Assembly (NCBI GenBank): GCA_031291725.1
Contig: JARLIM010000021.1
Span: forward strand, 248,001 to 312,000
Source of the DNA: Acetobacteraceae bacterium
GTDB taxonomy: Bacteria > Pseudomonadota > Alphaproteobacteria > Acetobacterales > Acetobacteraceae
Length of the DNA: 64,000 bases
Direction of reading: 5' to 3'
Shown here: in pieces, positions 53,169-62,821 of the stretch
How positions within the stretch are numbered: the first letter of the stretch is position 1
Layout of the letters: every line of letters begins with the position of its first letter
Position numbers and translations under genes: made by a program
Notes under the pieces: model-generated
Database searches by the model: none
The model's input: only the letters and a program-made list of their open reading frames with translations
What the model was told of the DNA's origin: nothing

Positions 53169-53275
53169 CTCCAATTCTATTTTGCAGTTGGCCCCCGCGC
53201 GATGGTAAACTCCGCCCAGGCGTGAGGGCGCGGACGGCGACTTAACCGAGATCATACCCGCGAAAGGTGAACTGC

Positions 53276-53461
53276 ATGGCCGGACCTAAAAGTCGCTCGA
53301 TCTTCAACCCGCCACGGGATGCGGTTGAAGAGTCGCGGCTGGATGCCCTGGCCGATGCGGACATCGAAGCCGGCCGCTTCGTTGCGCATGATGACGTGGT
53401 GAAGTGGCTGCAATCCTGGGGCACCTCAGACAAGCTACCGCGTCCTCAGCCAAAGCGCTGA
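53276..53461 (+). CDS. ParD/CopG-like antitoxin (61 aa)
   Basis: A 61-residue protein (DADIEAGRFVAHDDVVKWLQ, then SWGTSDKLPRPQPKR) with the C-terminal pattern of antitoxins that pair with RelE/ParE toxins: an ...IEAGR..HDDVVKWL helix followed by a toxin-binding tail. Its stop overlaps the toxin start (TGATG). The ATG at 53276 follows AAAGGTG; an in-frame ATG at 53267 is possible. Confidence 0.8.
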   Translation: MAGPKSRSIFNPPRDAVEESRLDALADADIEAGRFVAHDDVVKWLQSWGTSDKLPRPQPKR

Positions 53462-53745
53462 TGAACGAGGTTATATGGTCCGAAGCCGCCCTTGTTCAGG
53501 TGGATGTCATCGGGGCCTATATTGAACAGTTCAACCCCATGGCGGCGGGGGATGTTGCTGCGGCATTGATCGAAGCCGGTAACAGCCTCGCGCATTTCCC
53601 ACATCGTGGCCGGGCTGTGCCCGGCACCACTTTGAGGGAGATAGTGATCAAGGCGTATCCGTATATCATCCGTTATCGTATCGTCCGAGATACCGTCCGC
53701 ATCCTTCGGGTGCGCCACACATCACGGCAGCCAACCTCTCCCTAG
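53461..53745 (+). CDS. ParE/RelE-family toxin (94 aa)
   Basis: A 94-residue toxin of the ParE/RelE superfamily: VIWSEAALVQVDVIGAYIEQ at the N terminus, FPHRGRAVPGTTLREIVIKA, and the C-terminal YRIVRDTVRILRVRHTSRQP. ParE members poison gyrase and RelE members cleave mRNA; the sequence alone does not separate these. It is coupled to the antitoxin upstream. Confidence 0.88.
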   Translation: MNEVIWSEAALVQVDVIGAYIEQFNPMAAGDVAAALIEAGNSLAHFPHRGRAVPGTTLREIVIKAYPYIIRYRIVRDTVRILRVRHTSRQPTSP

Positions 53746-53867
53746 GCGGCCCGGCGGCAATCGCTACGAGTGCGGCATTGACACCAAGCTGGTTGTAATT
53801 ATCGTTTGCTCACCTCCAAGAGGCAACAACGACCGCGCCAAGCGCGGCGAATCGGGAAACACCAGCC

Positions 53868-54863
53868 ATGCGCGTCACACGTCGCCACCTGTTGCAGGCC
53901 GCTACCGTCACCCTCGCCGCCCCGGCCATCATCGGCCACGCCAGGGCTGCCACCAAGCAGATGAAAATGACCCTGGCCGACACCGTCGCCAGCCCGGTCT
54001 TCCCGATCTGCCAACGCTTTGCCGATAACCTCAAGCACCGCACCAACGGTGCGCTCGACGTGCATGTCTATGGCGCCGGCCAACTCGGCAGCCAGACCAA
54101 CGCGCTGACCAGCCTGCAAACCGGCATCATCGATTTCGTCGCCCACACCACCGGCTATATCGACACCATCGTGCCGCAAGCCTCGGTGCTCGACCTGCCT
54201 TTCGTCTTCCGCGATCTTGCCATGGCGGAGCGCGTGCTCGACGGCCCTATCGGCCAAACCCTGCGTGACCATTTCCCAGAGCGCGGCATCTATAATCTGT
54301 GCTGGGGCCATTGGGGCTGGCGTCCGGTCAGCACGGCGGCGGCCACACCGATGACCGATCCAAAGGCGATGTCGGGCCTGAAAATCCGCGTGCAGCCGGG
54401 GGCGATCTATGCCGAGACCTACAAGGCCGTGGGGGCCGTGCCGGTGGCCATCGATCTCTCCGAGACCTATCTTGCGATGTCGCAGGGGGCGGTCGGCGCG
54501 GTGGAACTGCCAATGATCTCGATGGTGGCCAATAAATACCAGGAAGTGGTCAAAGTCGTCACCGAGACGAATTTCGTCTACAATGCAGGCGCGCTCATGG
54601 TCGGCAAGGCCCGGTTCGATGGTCTGCCCGCCGACCAACAGAAGGCCATCCGCGACGCCGCCGCCGACATGCAGATCGATTGGCGCCAATCCGTCGCCGA
54701 GGCCACCACCAAGGCCCGCGCGGTGATGCTCGCCGCGGGTGTGCAGATCGTCGCCGCCGACGTGGAGGCCTATGCCAAAGCCACCCGCCCGATCTACGAC
54801 AAGTTCCGCCCGACCATCGGTGACGATCTGGTCGATGCCATCCTCAAGCAGACCGGCGCTTGA
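53868..54863 (+). CDS. dctP: TRAP transporter substrate-binding protein (DctP)
   Basis: A 331-residue periplasmic receptor with a Tat-like leader (RVTRRHLLQAATVTLAAPAI). Family motifs are KMTLADTVASPVFPICQRFA, the acid-binding GLKIRVQPGAIYAETYKAVG, and VGAVELPMISMVANKYQEV. Such proteins bind organic acids or aromatic carboxylates. The gene is followed within 13 bp by the fused membrane component and opens the catabolic cluster. Confidence 0.93.
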   Translation: MRVTRRHLLQAATVTLAAPAIIGHARAATKQMKMTLADTVASPVFPICQRFADNLKHRTNGALDVHVYGAGQLGSQTNALTSLQTGIIDFVAHTTGYIDTIVPQASVLDLPFVFRDLAMAERVLDGPIGQTLRDHFPERGIYNLCWGHWGWRPVSTAAATPMTDPKAMSGLKIRVQPGAIYAETYKAVGAVPVAIDLSETYLAMSQGAVGAVELPMISMVANKYQEVVKVVTETNFVYNAGALMVGKARFDGLPADQQKAIRDAAADMQIDWRQSVAEATTKARAVMLAAGVQIVAADVEAYAKATRPIYDKFRPTIGDDLVDAILKQTGA

Positions 54864-54876
54864 TCCAGAGCGCCCG

Positions 54877-56793
54877 ATGAGCCCGCTCGACGTCGAGGCC
54901 GATCACGGCCACGGCACCGCCTCCCTCCAGCTCGACGCGCTCCGGCTGTCCGGGGCGCGTCTGGCGCTGCGCAGCACCATGGGCTGGATCGACTGGCTCG
55001 CCTGCGCGGTGGCAGCCGGCGCCATGCTGGCGGAATTGCTGGTCATTCTGATCGACGTCAGCCAGCGCCAGATGTTCAACATGGCGTTTCTGTGGGCCGA
55101 TGAATCGTCCAAGCTCTGCCTGTCCACCGTCGCCTTCATCGGCGGCGCTGCGGCCTATCGGCGCGGCAATCATACCTCCATCCGCGTCGTGCTCGATCTG
55201 ATGTCCCAACGCTGGGCCGCCGGGGTGACGGCTGCGATGGAATGGGTGGTCATCTTCGGTGTCCTGATCACCTTCCGGCAATCCTTCGTGCTGATGGCGG
55301 GCAATTGGTCCAACATCACCCCATTCCTGCACATCAGCGTCGGCTGGATCGCGATGCCGTTGCCGGTGTCGATGATCCTGATCGCGCTGTTTGCCCTCGA
55401 ACGTCTCATCCTGCGCAACACTCTGGCCACGCTGCTTGCAACGGGCCTGTTGGTGGGGGCGATCACGGCGGCACTGATCGGCATCGATCTGACGGATTCA
55501 ATCCTGGCCGATGGCGACAACGCCCTGATTTTGATGATCGTGCTGTTCTTTGGCTGTGTCATTTTCGGCCTGCCGGTCAGCTTCGCCATGCTCGGCACAA
55601 CGCTTGCCTATCTGCGGGTGACGGACGCCGCCCCCGCCGTGGCGATTCCGCAGAACATGGTCGATGGCACCGGCAATTTCATTCTGCTCGCTTTGCCGTT
55701 CTTCATCTTCGCTGGCCTGATCATGGAACGCGGCGGCATTTCGCTGCGGTTGGTGCGCTTTGCCATGGCGCTGGTGGGGCAGGCGCGCAACGGGTTGCTG
55801 CAAGTGATCGTGGTGACGATCTACCTCGTCAGCGGCATTTCCGGCTCAAAAGTCGCCGACGTCGCCGCTGTGGGGGCGGTGATGCGGGGTGAGTTGAAGC
55901 GGCATGGCTACAAGCCCGAACAGGGCGCTGCCGTGCTGGCTGCGTCCGCTGCGATGGCCGAGACCATTCCGCCCTCGATCGCCATGCTGGTGCTGGGCTC
56001 CGTCACACCGATTTCCATCGGCACGTTGTTCGTCGCCGGGCTGCTGCCGGCGGCGGTGATTGCCATCTGCCTGATGACGCTGATCTATCTGCGCGCGCCC
56101 AAGCGGTCGGATGCGCCCAGCCTGCCCGGCAGCCGTCTGGCCGCCATTCCGGGGGCGATTCTGCCGCTGGCGATGCCGGTGGCGATGGTGATCGGCATAA
56201 GGTTTGGCGTGGCCACACCCACCGAGGTGTCCACCTTCGCGGTGATCTACGGCCTCGTGCTGGCGGCCTTCGTCTATCGTGCCTTCCCAGCCCGACACTT
56301 CTTCAAGCTGGCGATGGAATGTTCGACCACGGCGGGCATGGTGCTGTTCGTGCTGGCCTCGGCGCAGTCCTTTGCCTGGGTGCTGACATCGGCCAATCTG
56401 CCGCAGCATCTGGTCACGTTGCTGGATGCGTCCGGGCGCGACCCGAACATCTTCCTGGTCGGCTCCATCGTGCTGCTGATCCTGATCGGCACGCTGCTGG
56501 AGGGCCTGCCCGCGCTGATCATCCTGGCCCCGCTGCTGCTGCCGATTGCCGCCGAACTGGGCATTGGCGGCGTGCGCTATGGCATTGTGCTGATCCTGGC
56601 GATGGGCGTGGGCGCGTTCATGCCGCCGGTGGGGATTGGCTTCTACGTCTCGGCGGCCGTCGCGCATGCCAAGGTCGAGAACGCCGCCCGTGCCATGCTG
56701 CCCTATCTGGCGGTTCTGGTGGCCAGCATCGTGCTGGTCGCCTTCGTGCCCTGGATCACCGAGGTGGGGCCGAGTTTGATGCACGGAAAGTAA
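54877..56793 (+). CDS. Fused TRAP transporter small and large permease (DctQM)
   Basis: A 638-residue membrane protein. An N-terminal DctQ-like part (four segments; MAFLWADESSKLCLSTVAFI) is fused to a DctM-like part (about residue 200 on: FFGCVIFGLPVSFAMLGTTL; SGISGSKVADVAAVGAVMRG; AETIPPSIAMLVLGSVTPIS). It imports the DctP ligand using the sodium or proton gradient. I chose the ATG at 54877 because the longer frame overlaps dctP. Fusion of DctQ and DctM is known in the family. Confidence 0.92.
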   Translation: MSPLDVEADHGHGTASLQLDALRLSGARLALRSTMGWIDWLACAVAAGAMLAELLVILIDVSQRQMFNMAFLWADESSKLCLSTVAFIGGAAAYRRGNHTSIRVVLDLMSQRWAAGVTAAMEWVVIFGVLITFRQSFVLMAGNWSNITPFLHISVGWIAMPLPVSMILIALFALERLILRNTLATLLATGLLVGAITAALIGIDLTDSILADGDNALILMIVLFFGCVIFGLPVSFAMLGTTLAYLRVTDAAPAVAIPQNMVDGTGNFILLALPFFIFAGLIMERGGISLRLVRFAMALVGQARNGLLQVIVVTIYLVSGISGSKVADVAAVGAVMRGELKRHGYKPEQGAAVLAASAAMAETIPPSIAMLVLGSVTPISIGTLFVAGLLPAAVIAICLMTLIYLRAPKRSDAPSLPGSRLAAIPGAILPLAMPVAMVIGIRFGVATPTEVSTFAVIYGLVLAAFVYRAFPARHFFKLAMECSTTAGMVLFVLASAQSFAWVLTSANLPQHLVTLLDASGRDPNIFLVGSIVLLILIGTLLEGLPALIILAPLLLPIAAELGIGGVRYGIVLILAMGVGAFMPPVGIGFYVSAAVAHAKVENAARAMLPYLAVLVASIVLVAFVPWITEVGPSLMHGK

Positions 56794-56798
56794 AAAAC

Positions 56799-56826
56799 GT
56801 CACGGCGCGCAAAGTGCCGCAATGAC
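56799..56826. repeat. 28-nt short member of the GTCATGG palindromic family
   Basis: GTCACGGCGCGCAAAGTGCCGCAATGAC is a minimal imperfect hairpin with the same ends as the larger copy at 56866. It follows the dctQM stop by 5 bp. Confidence 0.6.
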
Positions 56827-56865
56827 GGGTGGGGGAGAGGCCAGCGCCAACCCCCACCCCCACCC

Positions 56866-56946
56866 GTCATGGCGCGCGGAGTGCCGCCATCCACCGCGAT
56901 GCAGCCAAACACCGCGATGGATTGCGGCACTTCGTGCCACAATGAC
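56866..56946. repeat. 81-bp palindromic repeat, single copy
   Basis: Begins GTCATGGCGCGCGGAG and ends GTGCCACAATGAC. It is nearly identical to the core of the tandem units at 63354-63798 (CCATCCACCGCGATGCAGCC and GCGATGGATTGCGGCAC are shared). The two halves are imperfectly complementary. It lies between convergent genes. Confidence 0.8.
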
Positions 56947-56986
56947 GGGTTGGTATGGTCCGGATTCACCCCTCAAGCAGCACGCT

Positions 56987-58576
56987 CTACGCGAACCCCG
57001 CCACCCGGCGCAGCACGCCCTCGGCATCGGTCTTGTACCCGTCGCCCACCCAGGCGACGAACTGATCCGGGCGCACCAGGAACAGCTTGCTGGCATAGCG
57101 CTCGCGCCCGCCCTCGGTGCTGTCGCGCACCACCGACAGCCGCGTGCCGAGTTTCGCCGCAGCCGCCACGAAATCCGCCACCGCGTCGTCCTCCGCCCCC
57201 AGCGCGACCAGGGTGAAGCCATCCCCCAGCGCCTCGAAGATGTTGCGGCCATCGGCAAGCAGTTGCGGTGTCAGATGATGCCCGGCACGGGCGGCGTAAT
57301 CATGTTTGCCGACCGAACTGCACACCCCACCTTCCGGGCCGAACAGGGCGGGCGAGCCTTCATAATTCGGCTCGAAAGACTGCACCTCCACCGTCGCATC
57401 GCCGGTGCGCGCCGCCCATTCGCGCTCGAATTCCGCCCGATCCCGTTCGGGGTCGAAGGTCTCGACGAATTGGCGGTCCACCTGAATCGATTTGGCGATG
57501 AAATCGCGCGCCAGGGTGGCGAATACCGGCTGCCGTTCGGCGGAATAGGACTCCAGCAGCGCCTCGCCGCCCCAGCCCTGCAACCTCGCCGCCAGCTTCC
57601 ACGCCAGATTGGTGGCGTCCTCAAAGCCGGTATTCACCCCATAGCCGCCATAGGGCGGGTGTGAGTGCGAGGCGTCACCGGCGATGAAGATCCGCCCGGC
57701 GCGATAGCTGTCCGCCACCGTGAAGCGCAGATCCCAGAAGCCGATATGGATGAAATCCACATCGAAACTGTCCCCCGCACACTCGTGCAGCAAGCCCTTG
57801 AAGTCGAAATTCTCCCGCGTGGTGCCCTCGGGCACCGGGCAGTGGAAGAACCATGTCGTGCCCAGATCAACCCGGCCAAAGAAGCGCCAATAGCCTTCCA
57901 GCCGCGGATGCAGCACGTTGAAGAACGACTTGCCGGGATAGGCGGCGAGCTTGGCGTGCAGTTCTTCAGAGCGGAAGACCAACAGCACCATCAGGCGGTT
58001 GTGATCCTCCAAATTCTGCGTAATCCCGGCACGCTCCCGCACCGGCGAGCGCGCGCCGTCACAGCCGACGAGATAGTCTGCACGCACCGAAATCTTCTCA
58101 CCCGCCGCAGTGATCGCCTCGCAGAAGGCGGCGTTGTCATCCTGGCCGCTGGTCTCCACGCGGGTGCCATAGAGCACACGCACCGACGGGATTTCCGCCA
58201 CACGGGCGCGCAGCACCGCCTCGGTCTGATATTGCGGCAGGCGCTCGTTTTCCTGGAAATAGAAGGGGGCGACCAGCTCGCGCTTCATCCAGTCATGCCG
58301 ATATTGGCCCAGCAGCGTGCCATAGGTGGTCATCCCGCCCATGCCCCATTCGGCCGGCACCGTGCGGGCGGCACGCAGCTGCTTCTCCGCACCCCAGAAA
58401 TGGAAATGCTCCATCGTGCGCTGCGTCAGGTTCTGGCCCTTGGGGATCAGATGCAGTTCGGTGCTGCGTTCCAGCACCACCACATCAATCCCGCGCTGCC
58501 CGAGTGAGATCGCCAGACCCAGCCCCACCGGGCCGCCACCGACGATACAAACCTGCGTCTGAAGAATTTCACTCAT
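56987..58576 (-). CDS. FAD-dependent aromatic monooxygenase (PheA/TfdB/UbiH-like)
   Basis: A 529-residue flavin hydroxylase. It shows the FAD-binding VCIVGGGPVGLGLAISL at the N terminus, the central CDGARSPVRERAGI (DG motif) and the second FAD motif GDASHSHPPYGGYGVNTGFE. The C-terminal thioredoxin-like extension places it with phenol/pentachlorophenol-type hydroxylases. It probably hydroxylates the ring imported by the AAHS or TRAP transporter. It lies 15 bp after the MFS gene in a minus-strand operon. The true substrate is unknown. Confidence 0.9.
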   Translation of the reverse strand: MSEILQTQVCIVGGGPVGLGLAISLGQRGIDVVVLERSTELHLIPKGQNLTQRTMEHFHFWGAEKQLRAARTVPAEWGMGGMTTYGTLLGQYRHDWMKRELVAPFYFQENERLPQYQTEAVLRARVAEIPSVRVLYGTRVETSGQDDNAAFCEAITAAGEKISVRADYLVGCDGARSPVRERAGITQNLEDHNRLMVLLVFRSEELHAKLAAYPGKSFFNVLHPRLEGYWRFFGRVDLGTTWFFHCPVPEGTTRENFDFKGLLHECAGDSFDVDFIHIGFWDLRFTVADSYRAGRIFIAGDASHSHPPYGGYGVNTGFEDATNLAWKLAARLQGWGGEALLESYSAERQPVFATLARDFIAKSIQVDRQFVETFDPERDRAEFEREWAARTGDATVEVQSFEPNYEGSPALFGPEGGVCSSVGKHDYAARAGHHLTPQLLADGRNIFEALGDGFTLVALGAEDDAVADFVAAAAKLGTRLSVVRDSTEGGRERYASKLFLVRPDQFVAWVGDGYKTDAEGVLRRVAGFA

Positions 58577-58591
58577 GGAACATCCACCTGC

Positions 58592-59929
58592 TTATTTTGC
58601 TTCACCCGGCCCCCGCACGCCGACAAACCGCAGACCGAACCCCGCCAGGGCAGCGATGCCGGGCGGAAGTGCGGCCACGAGGAAAAGATCTTTCGGCGCC
58701 CAATGCATCGCCAGCAGCATGCCGCCGATCATCGGGCCGACAATCGAGCCAATCCGCCCGATGCCAAACGCCCAGCCCACGCCGGTCGAGCGCAGGGCGG
58801 TGGGATAGTAAGTGGCAGCGGTCGCGTTCGAGCAGTTCTGACCGCCGACGATGCAGAACCCGGCCAGGAAAATCGCCACCGCCAGGGCCGGCACCGAGTG
58901 GCCGACCAAGCCGATGGAGGCCACCGCGATCATCGCCAACAGATAGATCACGCCCAGTGCCTTCGTCGCCAACTTGTCCATCGCCGAGCCGAGGGCGAAC
59001 GTGCCCACCACGCCGCCCCATTGCAGCAATGCCGTCAGCAGGGCAGCCGTGGACACCGAAGCACCCAGATCATTGACCACCGTCGGCAGCCAGTTGGACA
59101 GGAAGAACAGGTCCAACAGGCTCATGAAGAACAAAATCCAGATCAGCAGCGTGGCCAAAGCCCGGCCGCCGCGCCACAGATGCGCCACCGGAATACCCGG
59201 CGGATGCGGCTCGGACAGCGTGAAATGCGTGCCATCGGGCAGATCGGCCTGCGGGAAAGTCCGGCGCAGCGACGCGATCACCGCGCGATCATCGCCGCGC
59301 AATGCCAGGAAGCGCACCGATTCCGGCAGCTTCACATACAGCAGTGGCAACAACACCAGCGGCAAGATACCACCGGCCAGAAACACCGAGCGCCAGCCAA
59401 AGGCCGGGATCAAGTAAGCGGCAACCGCACCGCCGACCGCAGCCCCGATGGAAAAGCCGACGAACATGCTCATCACCATCGTCGCCCGCTTGCGATGCGG
59501 GCTGAATTCGGCGGTCATCGCAATCGCGTTCGGCATCGCGCCGCCCAGGCCAAGCCCGGTGAGGAAGCGCAGCGCGATCAGTTCCGACACGTTGGCGGAG
59601 AACATTGTCGCCATTGTCAGCGCGCCGAAGGCAAAGGTGCTGATCAGAATGATCCAACGCCGCCCGATTTTGTCCGCCACCGGCCCCAACGTGAGGGCGC
59701 CGATCATCAGACCGAACAGGCTGGCACTGAACACCGGCCCCAACGTGCCGCGCGAGACGCTCCATTCCTTGGAAATACTCGGCGCCAGATAGCCGATCAT
59801 CTGCGCGTCGAACCCGTCGCAGAACATCACCACCGCACAGATCAGCAGCAGCGTGATCTGATAGCGCCCGATCTTCTGCGCATCGATGAAAGCCGGAACG
59901 TCAACGCTGCCCCGCAAAGCCTCTGCCAT
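58592..59929 (-). CDS. Aromatic-acid:H+ symporter (AAHS family MFS)
   Basis: A 445-residue, 12-segment transporter. The first segment carries VMFCDGFDAQMIGYLAPSI, the DGxD motif of aromatic-acid permeases such as PcaK and BenK, and GPVADKIGRRWIIL is motif A. Such proteins import benzoate-type acids. It is upstream of the FAD monooxygenase on the same strand, which supports a shared aromatic substrate. Confidence 0.92.
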   Translation of the reverse strand: MAEALRGSVDVPAFIDAQKIGRYQITLLLICAVVMFCDGFDAQMIGYLAPSISKEWSVSRGTLGPVFSASLFGLMIGALTLGPVADKIGRRWIILISTFAFGALTMATMFSANVSELIALRFLTGLGLGGAMPNAIAMTAEFSPHRKRATMVMSMFVGFSIGAAVGGAVAAYLIPAFGWRSVFLAGGILPLVLLPLLYVKLPESVRFLALRGDDRAVIASLRRTFPQADLPDGTHFTLSEPHPPGIPVAHLWRGGRALATLLIWILFFMSLLDLFFLSNWLPTVVNDLGASVSTAALLTALLQWGGVVGTFALGSAMDKLATKALGVIYLLAMIAVASIGLVGHSVPALAVAIFLAGFCIVGGQNCSNATAATYYPTALRSTGVGWAFGIGRIGSIVGPMIGGMLLAMHWAPKDLFLVAALPPGIAALAGFGLRFVGVRGPGEAK

Positions 59930-60037
59930 TCCGGCCTCCCCAGTTTTTGTTCTTTCGGGCCCCGCAGCCCATTATCAGCCGATAAAATGCTTCATTCCCT
60001 AAACACTTGCAACCATGGCTGCGTGACATTCGCCACC

Positions 60038-61093
60038 TCACACCGTCGCCACCGGCGTTGCCGGCGATCCCACCGCGCCCGGCAGGCGCAGCGGCGGCGC
60101 GGTCAGCAGGAAGCGCGACCGCCCGGCCGCCCGCAGCCATCGCGCCAACGGGCCGAGCAGCCACATCTCGCCGAGATAACAGCCGAGCTTGAACAGGCAA
60201 TGCGCGTGCAGCGGCAGGGTGGAACAATAAGGTTCCGCACAAATCCGCGCCGGATGCGCCTCGACGGCATAATTGTCCGAAATCATCGCCACCGCGCCAC
60301 TCTCGGTGATCCAACGCAGCAGACGTTCATCGCGACCATCCAGCGCACTCGTGGTGGCAAACAGCGTGCGCGCATCCGGGTTGCGGTTCATCGCCAGCAA
60401 GGCGTCGTCAAAGCCGGTGTGGAAACAGACGAAATCGCCCTCCTCCACCACGATTTTATCTGCCTCCAGCACCCGCATCAGTTCGTCATAACCGATGACC
60501 TGACCGGAATTGCCGAAATGCGCGAACAGATCGACCATCACGCCGCGCCCCTGCATGCAGGTGGCCGCCATGTTTTCCACGCCCAGACGATTCGCCCCGG
60601 GCGGTGCCAGATCATTCGGCCGCTGCTGGCCGTCCGCACCGTGAATCACCGGCCCGGCAATGTCCGAATTGGCGCGGAATCCGTTATAAAACACGTCCTC
60701 CGCCACCCCATCGCCATCGACGTCGAACATCTGGCCGACATGCGCCAGACTGTCCCATTGCGTGGAATATTGCAGGGTGAGCAGCACGCGGTCGTCGCAG
60801 ACCACATCGGTGCTGGTCGGATCGTCGCAGCGCAGCGGATAGGCCATGTTGGGCTTGCCACTGCGCAGAGTGGGCATCAATTCCGGCGCAGAGCGGCGCG
60901 GGTTGAGCACCGAGCCGCCGGGGAAATCGAGCGGCAGGGACAGGCAGAAATTCTCCCCCGTCCGCACTTCGCGCACCGCCCGCAGCACCCGCGCCGGGGT
61001 GAGAAGATTCAGGCGTCCGAGTTGATCATCCGCGCCCCAATCGCCCCAGGTTGAGCCTTCCGGGCGACGGGTCCAGCGTGGCGTGGCGGTCAT
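60038..61093 (-). CDS. Cyclase-family metal-dependent hydrolase
   Basis: A 351-residue member of the cyclase (kynurenine formamidase/isatin hydrolase-like) superfamily, long subgroup. The usual N-terminal region (WGDWGADDQLGRLNLLTPAR) and the metal-site stretch STQWDSLAHVGQMFDVDGDG are present; the latter replaces the HxGTHxDxPxH motif of the short group. C-terminal pieces are DFVCFHTGFDD and CLFKLGCYLGEMWLLGPLA. Such enzymes hydrolyse cyclic amides or N-formyl compounds. It lies next to an amidase, so ring opening of a nitrogen heterocycle is a reasonable idea. Confidence 0.85.
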   Translation of the reverse strand: MTATPRWTRRPEGSTWGDWGADDQLGRLNLLTPARVLRAVREVRTGENFCLSLPLDFPGGSVLNPRRSAPELMPTLRSGKPNMAYPLRCDDPTSTDVVCDDRVLLTLQYSTQWDSLAHVGQMFDVDGDGVAEDVFYNGFRANSDIAGPVIHGADGQQRPNDLAPPGANRLGVENMAATCMQGRGVMVDLFAHFGNSGQVIGYDELMRVLEADKIVVEEGDFVCFHTGFDDALLAMNRNPDARTLFATTSALDGRDERLLRWITESGAVAMISDNYAVEAHPARICAEPYCSTLPLHAHCLFKLGCYLGEMWLLGPLARWLRAAGRSRFLLTAPPLRLPGAVGSPATPVATV

Positions 61094-61192
61094 GGTTTCC
61101 CCCTATTATTTTCACAAACACTTGCACTTCTCGCGCAAATACAAAATCCCCGTTGGAAACATGGCCCAACTCGGCCAGTCTCGCCCGCAGCC

Positions 61193-62821
61193 ATGATCAA
61201 ACAATCCATCGCACCATCTGACATCGAAGCTGCCGAATCCGTGCTGGGCGTTGCCTACACGGCCACGGAGCGCGCCCAGATGACCGAGGGGCTGGTGCTG
61301 CAAATCGCCCGCGCCCAGCGGCTGCGCGCCACCCCGCTTGCCGAAGATCTCGCTCCGGCCAGCCGCTTCGATCCCCGCCTGCCCGGCTTTGTGATGCCCA
61401 CCGCCCAGGGGGTGATCACCACGCCCGTCACGCGCCCCTTGCCGGACAATGAGACGGATATTGCCTTTGCCAGCCTCGTCGAACTCTCGCATTGGCTGCG
61501 CAGCGGGCAGATTTCCTCCGTGCGGCTGACTGAAATTTATCTCAGCCGCATCGCCCGCTTCGGCCCCACACTCGAATGCATCGCCCTCGCCACTCCCGGA
61601 CTTGCCATGCGGCAGGCGCAGGCGGCGGATGCCAGGCTGGCGGCGGGGGATTGGCTCGGGCCGCTGCATGGCGTGCCCTATGGGCTGAAGGATCTGTTCG
61701 ACACCGCAGGCCTTCCCACCAGCTGGGGCGCCGAGACGCATCTGGACCGTCTGCCCGCCGAAGATGCGGCCATCGTGCAGCGGTTGGAGGCGGCGGGAGC
61801 GGTGCTGGTGGCCAAAACCAGCCTTGGCGCCCTCGCCTATGGCGATATCTGGCATGGCGGGCGGACGCGCAATCCGTGGAATCCGGAGGAAGGCTCGGCG
61901 GGATCGTCGGCAGGCTCCGGCTCCGGCACGGCAGCCGGATTGTTCGGCTTTTCGATTGCCACCGAAACCTTAGGCTCGATCTGCAACCCCGCCACACGCT
62001 GCGGCGGCACCGGCTTGCGCCCCACCTTTGGCCGCACCAGCCGCATCGGCGCCATGGCGCTGGCATGGTCGCTCGACAAAGTGGGCACCATTTGCCGCCA
62101 TGTGGAGGACACCGCCCTGGTGCTCGACGCGCTGAACGGCTTTGACGCACGCGATGCAGGCAGCATCGATGCGCCCTTCGCCTTTGATGCCACCGCACCG
62201 CTCGGCGCTCTGCGCATCGGCTATTTCGCGGAGGATTTCGCCGATCCGCTCGATCAGCCCGGCCTGGACGCCATCCGCGCCCTTGGCCTGGAATTGGTGC
62301 CGCTCACCCGCTCCTCCCTGCCATTCGAGGCATTGAACGACATCCTCACCGCTGAGGCGGCGGCGGCGTTTGAGGAGCTCACCTTGTCCGATCGCGACGA
62401 TCTGCTCACCTGGCAGGAAGATTATTCCTGGCCGAGCACCTTCCGCCGTGCCCGCTTCCTCTCCGCCGTCGATCACGTCAATCGCGACCGGCTGCGGCGG
62501 TTGGTGATGCGCGAGGCGGCTTGCTGGTTCGAACAGGTGGATGCCATCGTGGGTGCCCCTTTGGTGGGGCCGATGGCGGTGATCACCAATTTCACCGGCC
62601 ATCCTTGCCTGTCGTTGCGCAGCGGCTTTCGCCAGATCGGCACACGATCTCCGCGCGGGCTTGGGGTTCCGGTGGCGGTTTCTGCGGAAAGGCAGTATCG
62701 CGTGCCGCATGCAGTCTGGCTGTGGGGGCGACTGTTCGAGGAAGACACCATCCTGCGCCTGGGCCGGGCGTTGGAGGCATCATTCGGCGTGGCAAAGCTG
62801 CGCCCGGAGGGTTTCGCATGA
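61193..62821 (+). CDS. Amidase signature family enzyme
   Basis: A 542-residue amidase with the Ser-cisSer-Lys triad: Lys in VPYGLKDLFDTAG, and the Gly/Ser-rich loop GSSAGSGSGTAAGLFGFSIA with the nucleophile just after (ETLGSICNPATRCGG). The N-terminal extension of about 100 residues is unlike GatA. It could hydrolyse the amide released by the cyclase-family enzyme. It is divergent from that gene (99 bp) and overlaps the DinB-like gene by 4 bp. Confidence 0.92.
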   Translation: MIKQSIAPSDIEAAESVLGVAYTATERAQMTEGLVLQIARAQRLRATPLAEDLAPASRFDPRLPGFVMPTAQGVITTPVTRPLPDNETDIAFASLVELSHWLRSGQISSVRLTEIYLSRIARFGPTLECIALATPGLAMRQAQAADARLAAGDWLGPLHGVPYGLKDLFDTAGLPTSWGAETHLDRLPAEDAAIVQRLEAAGAVLVAKTSLGALAYGDIWHGGRTRNPWNPEEGSAGSSAGSGSGTAAGLFGFSIATETLGSICNPATRCGGTGLRPTFGRTSRIGAMALAWSLDKVGTICRHVEDTALVLDALNGFDARDAGSIDAPFAFDATAPLGALRIGYFAEDFADPLDQPGLDAIRALGLELVPLTRSSLPFEALNDILTAEAAAAFEELTLSDRDDLLTWQEDYSWPSTFRRARFLSAVDHVNRDRLRRLVMREAACWFEQVDAIVGAPLVGPMAVITNFTGHPCLSLRSGFRQIGTRSPRGLGVPVAVSAERQYRVPHAVWLWGRLFEEDTILRLGRALEASFGVAKLRPEGFA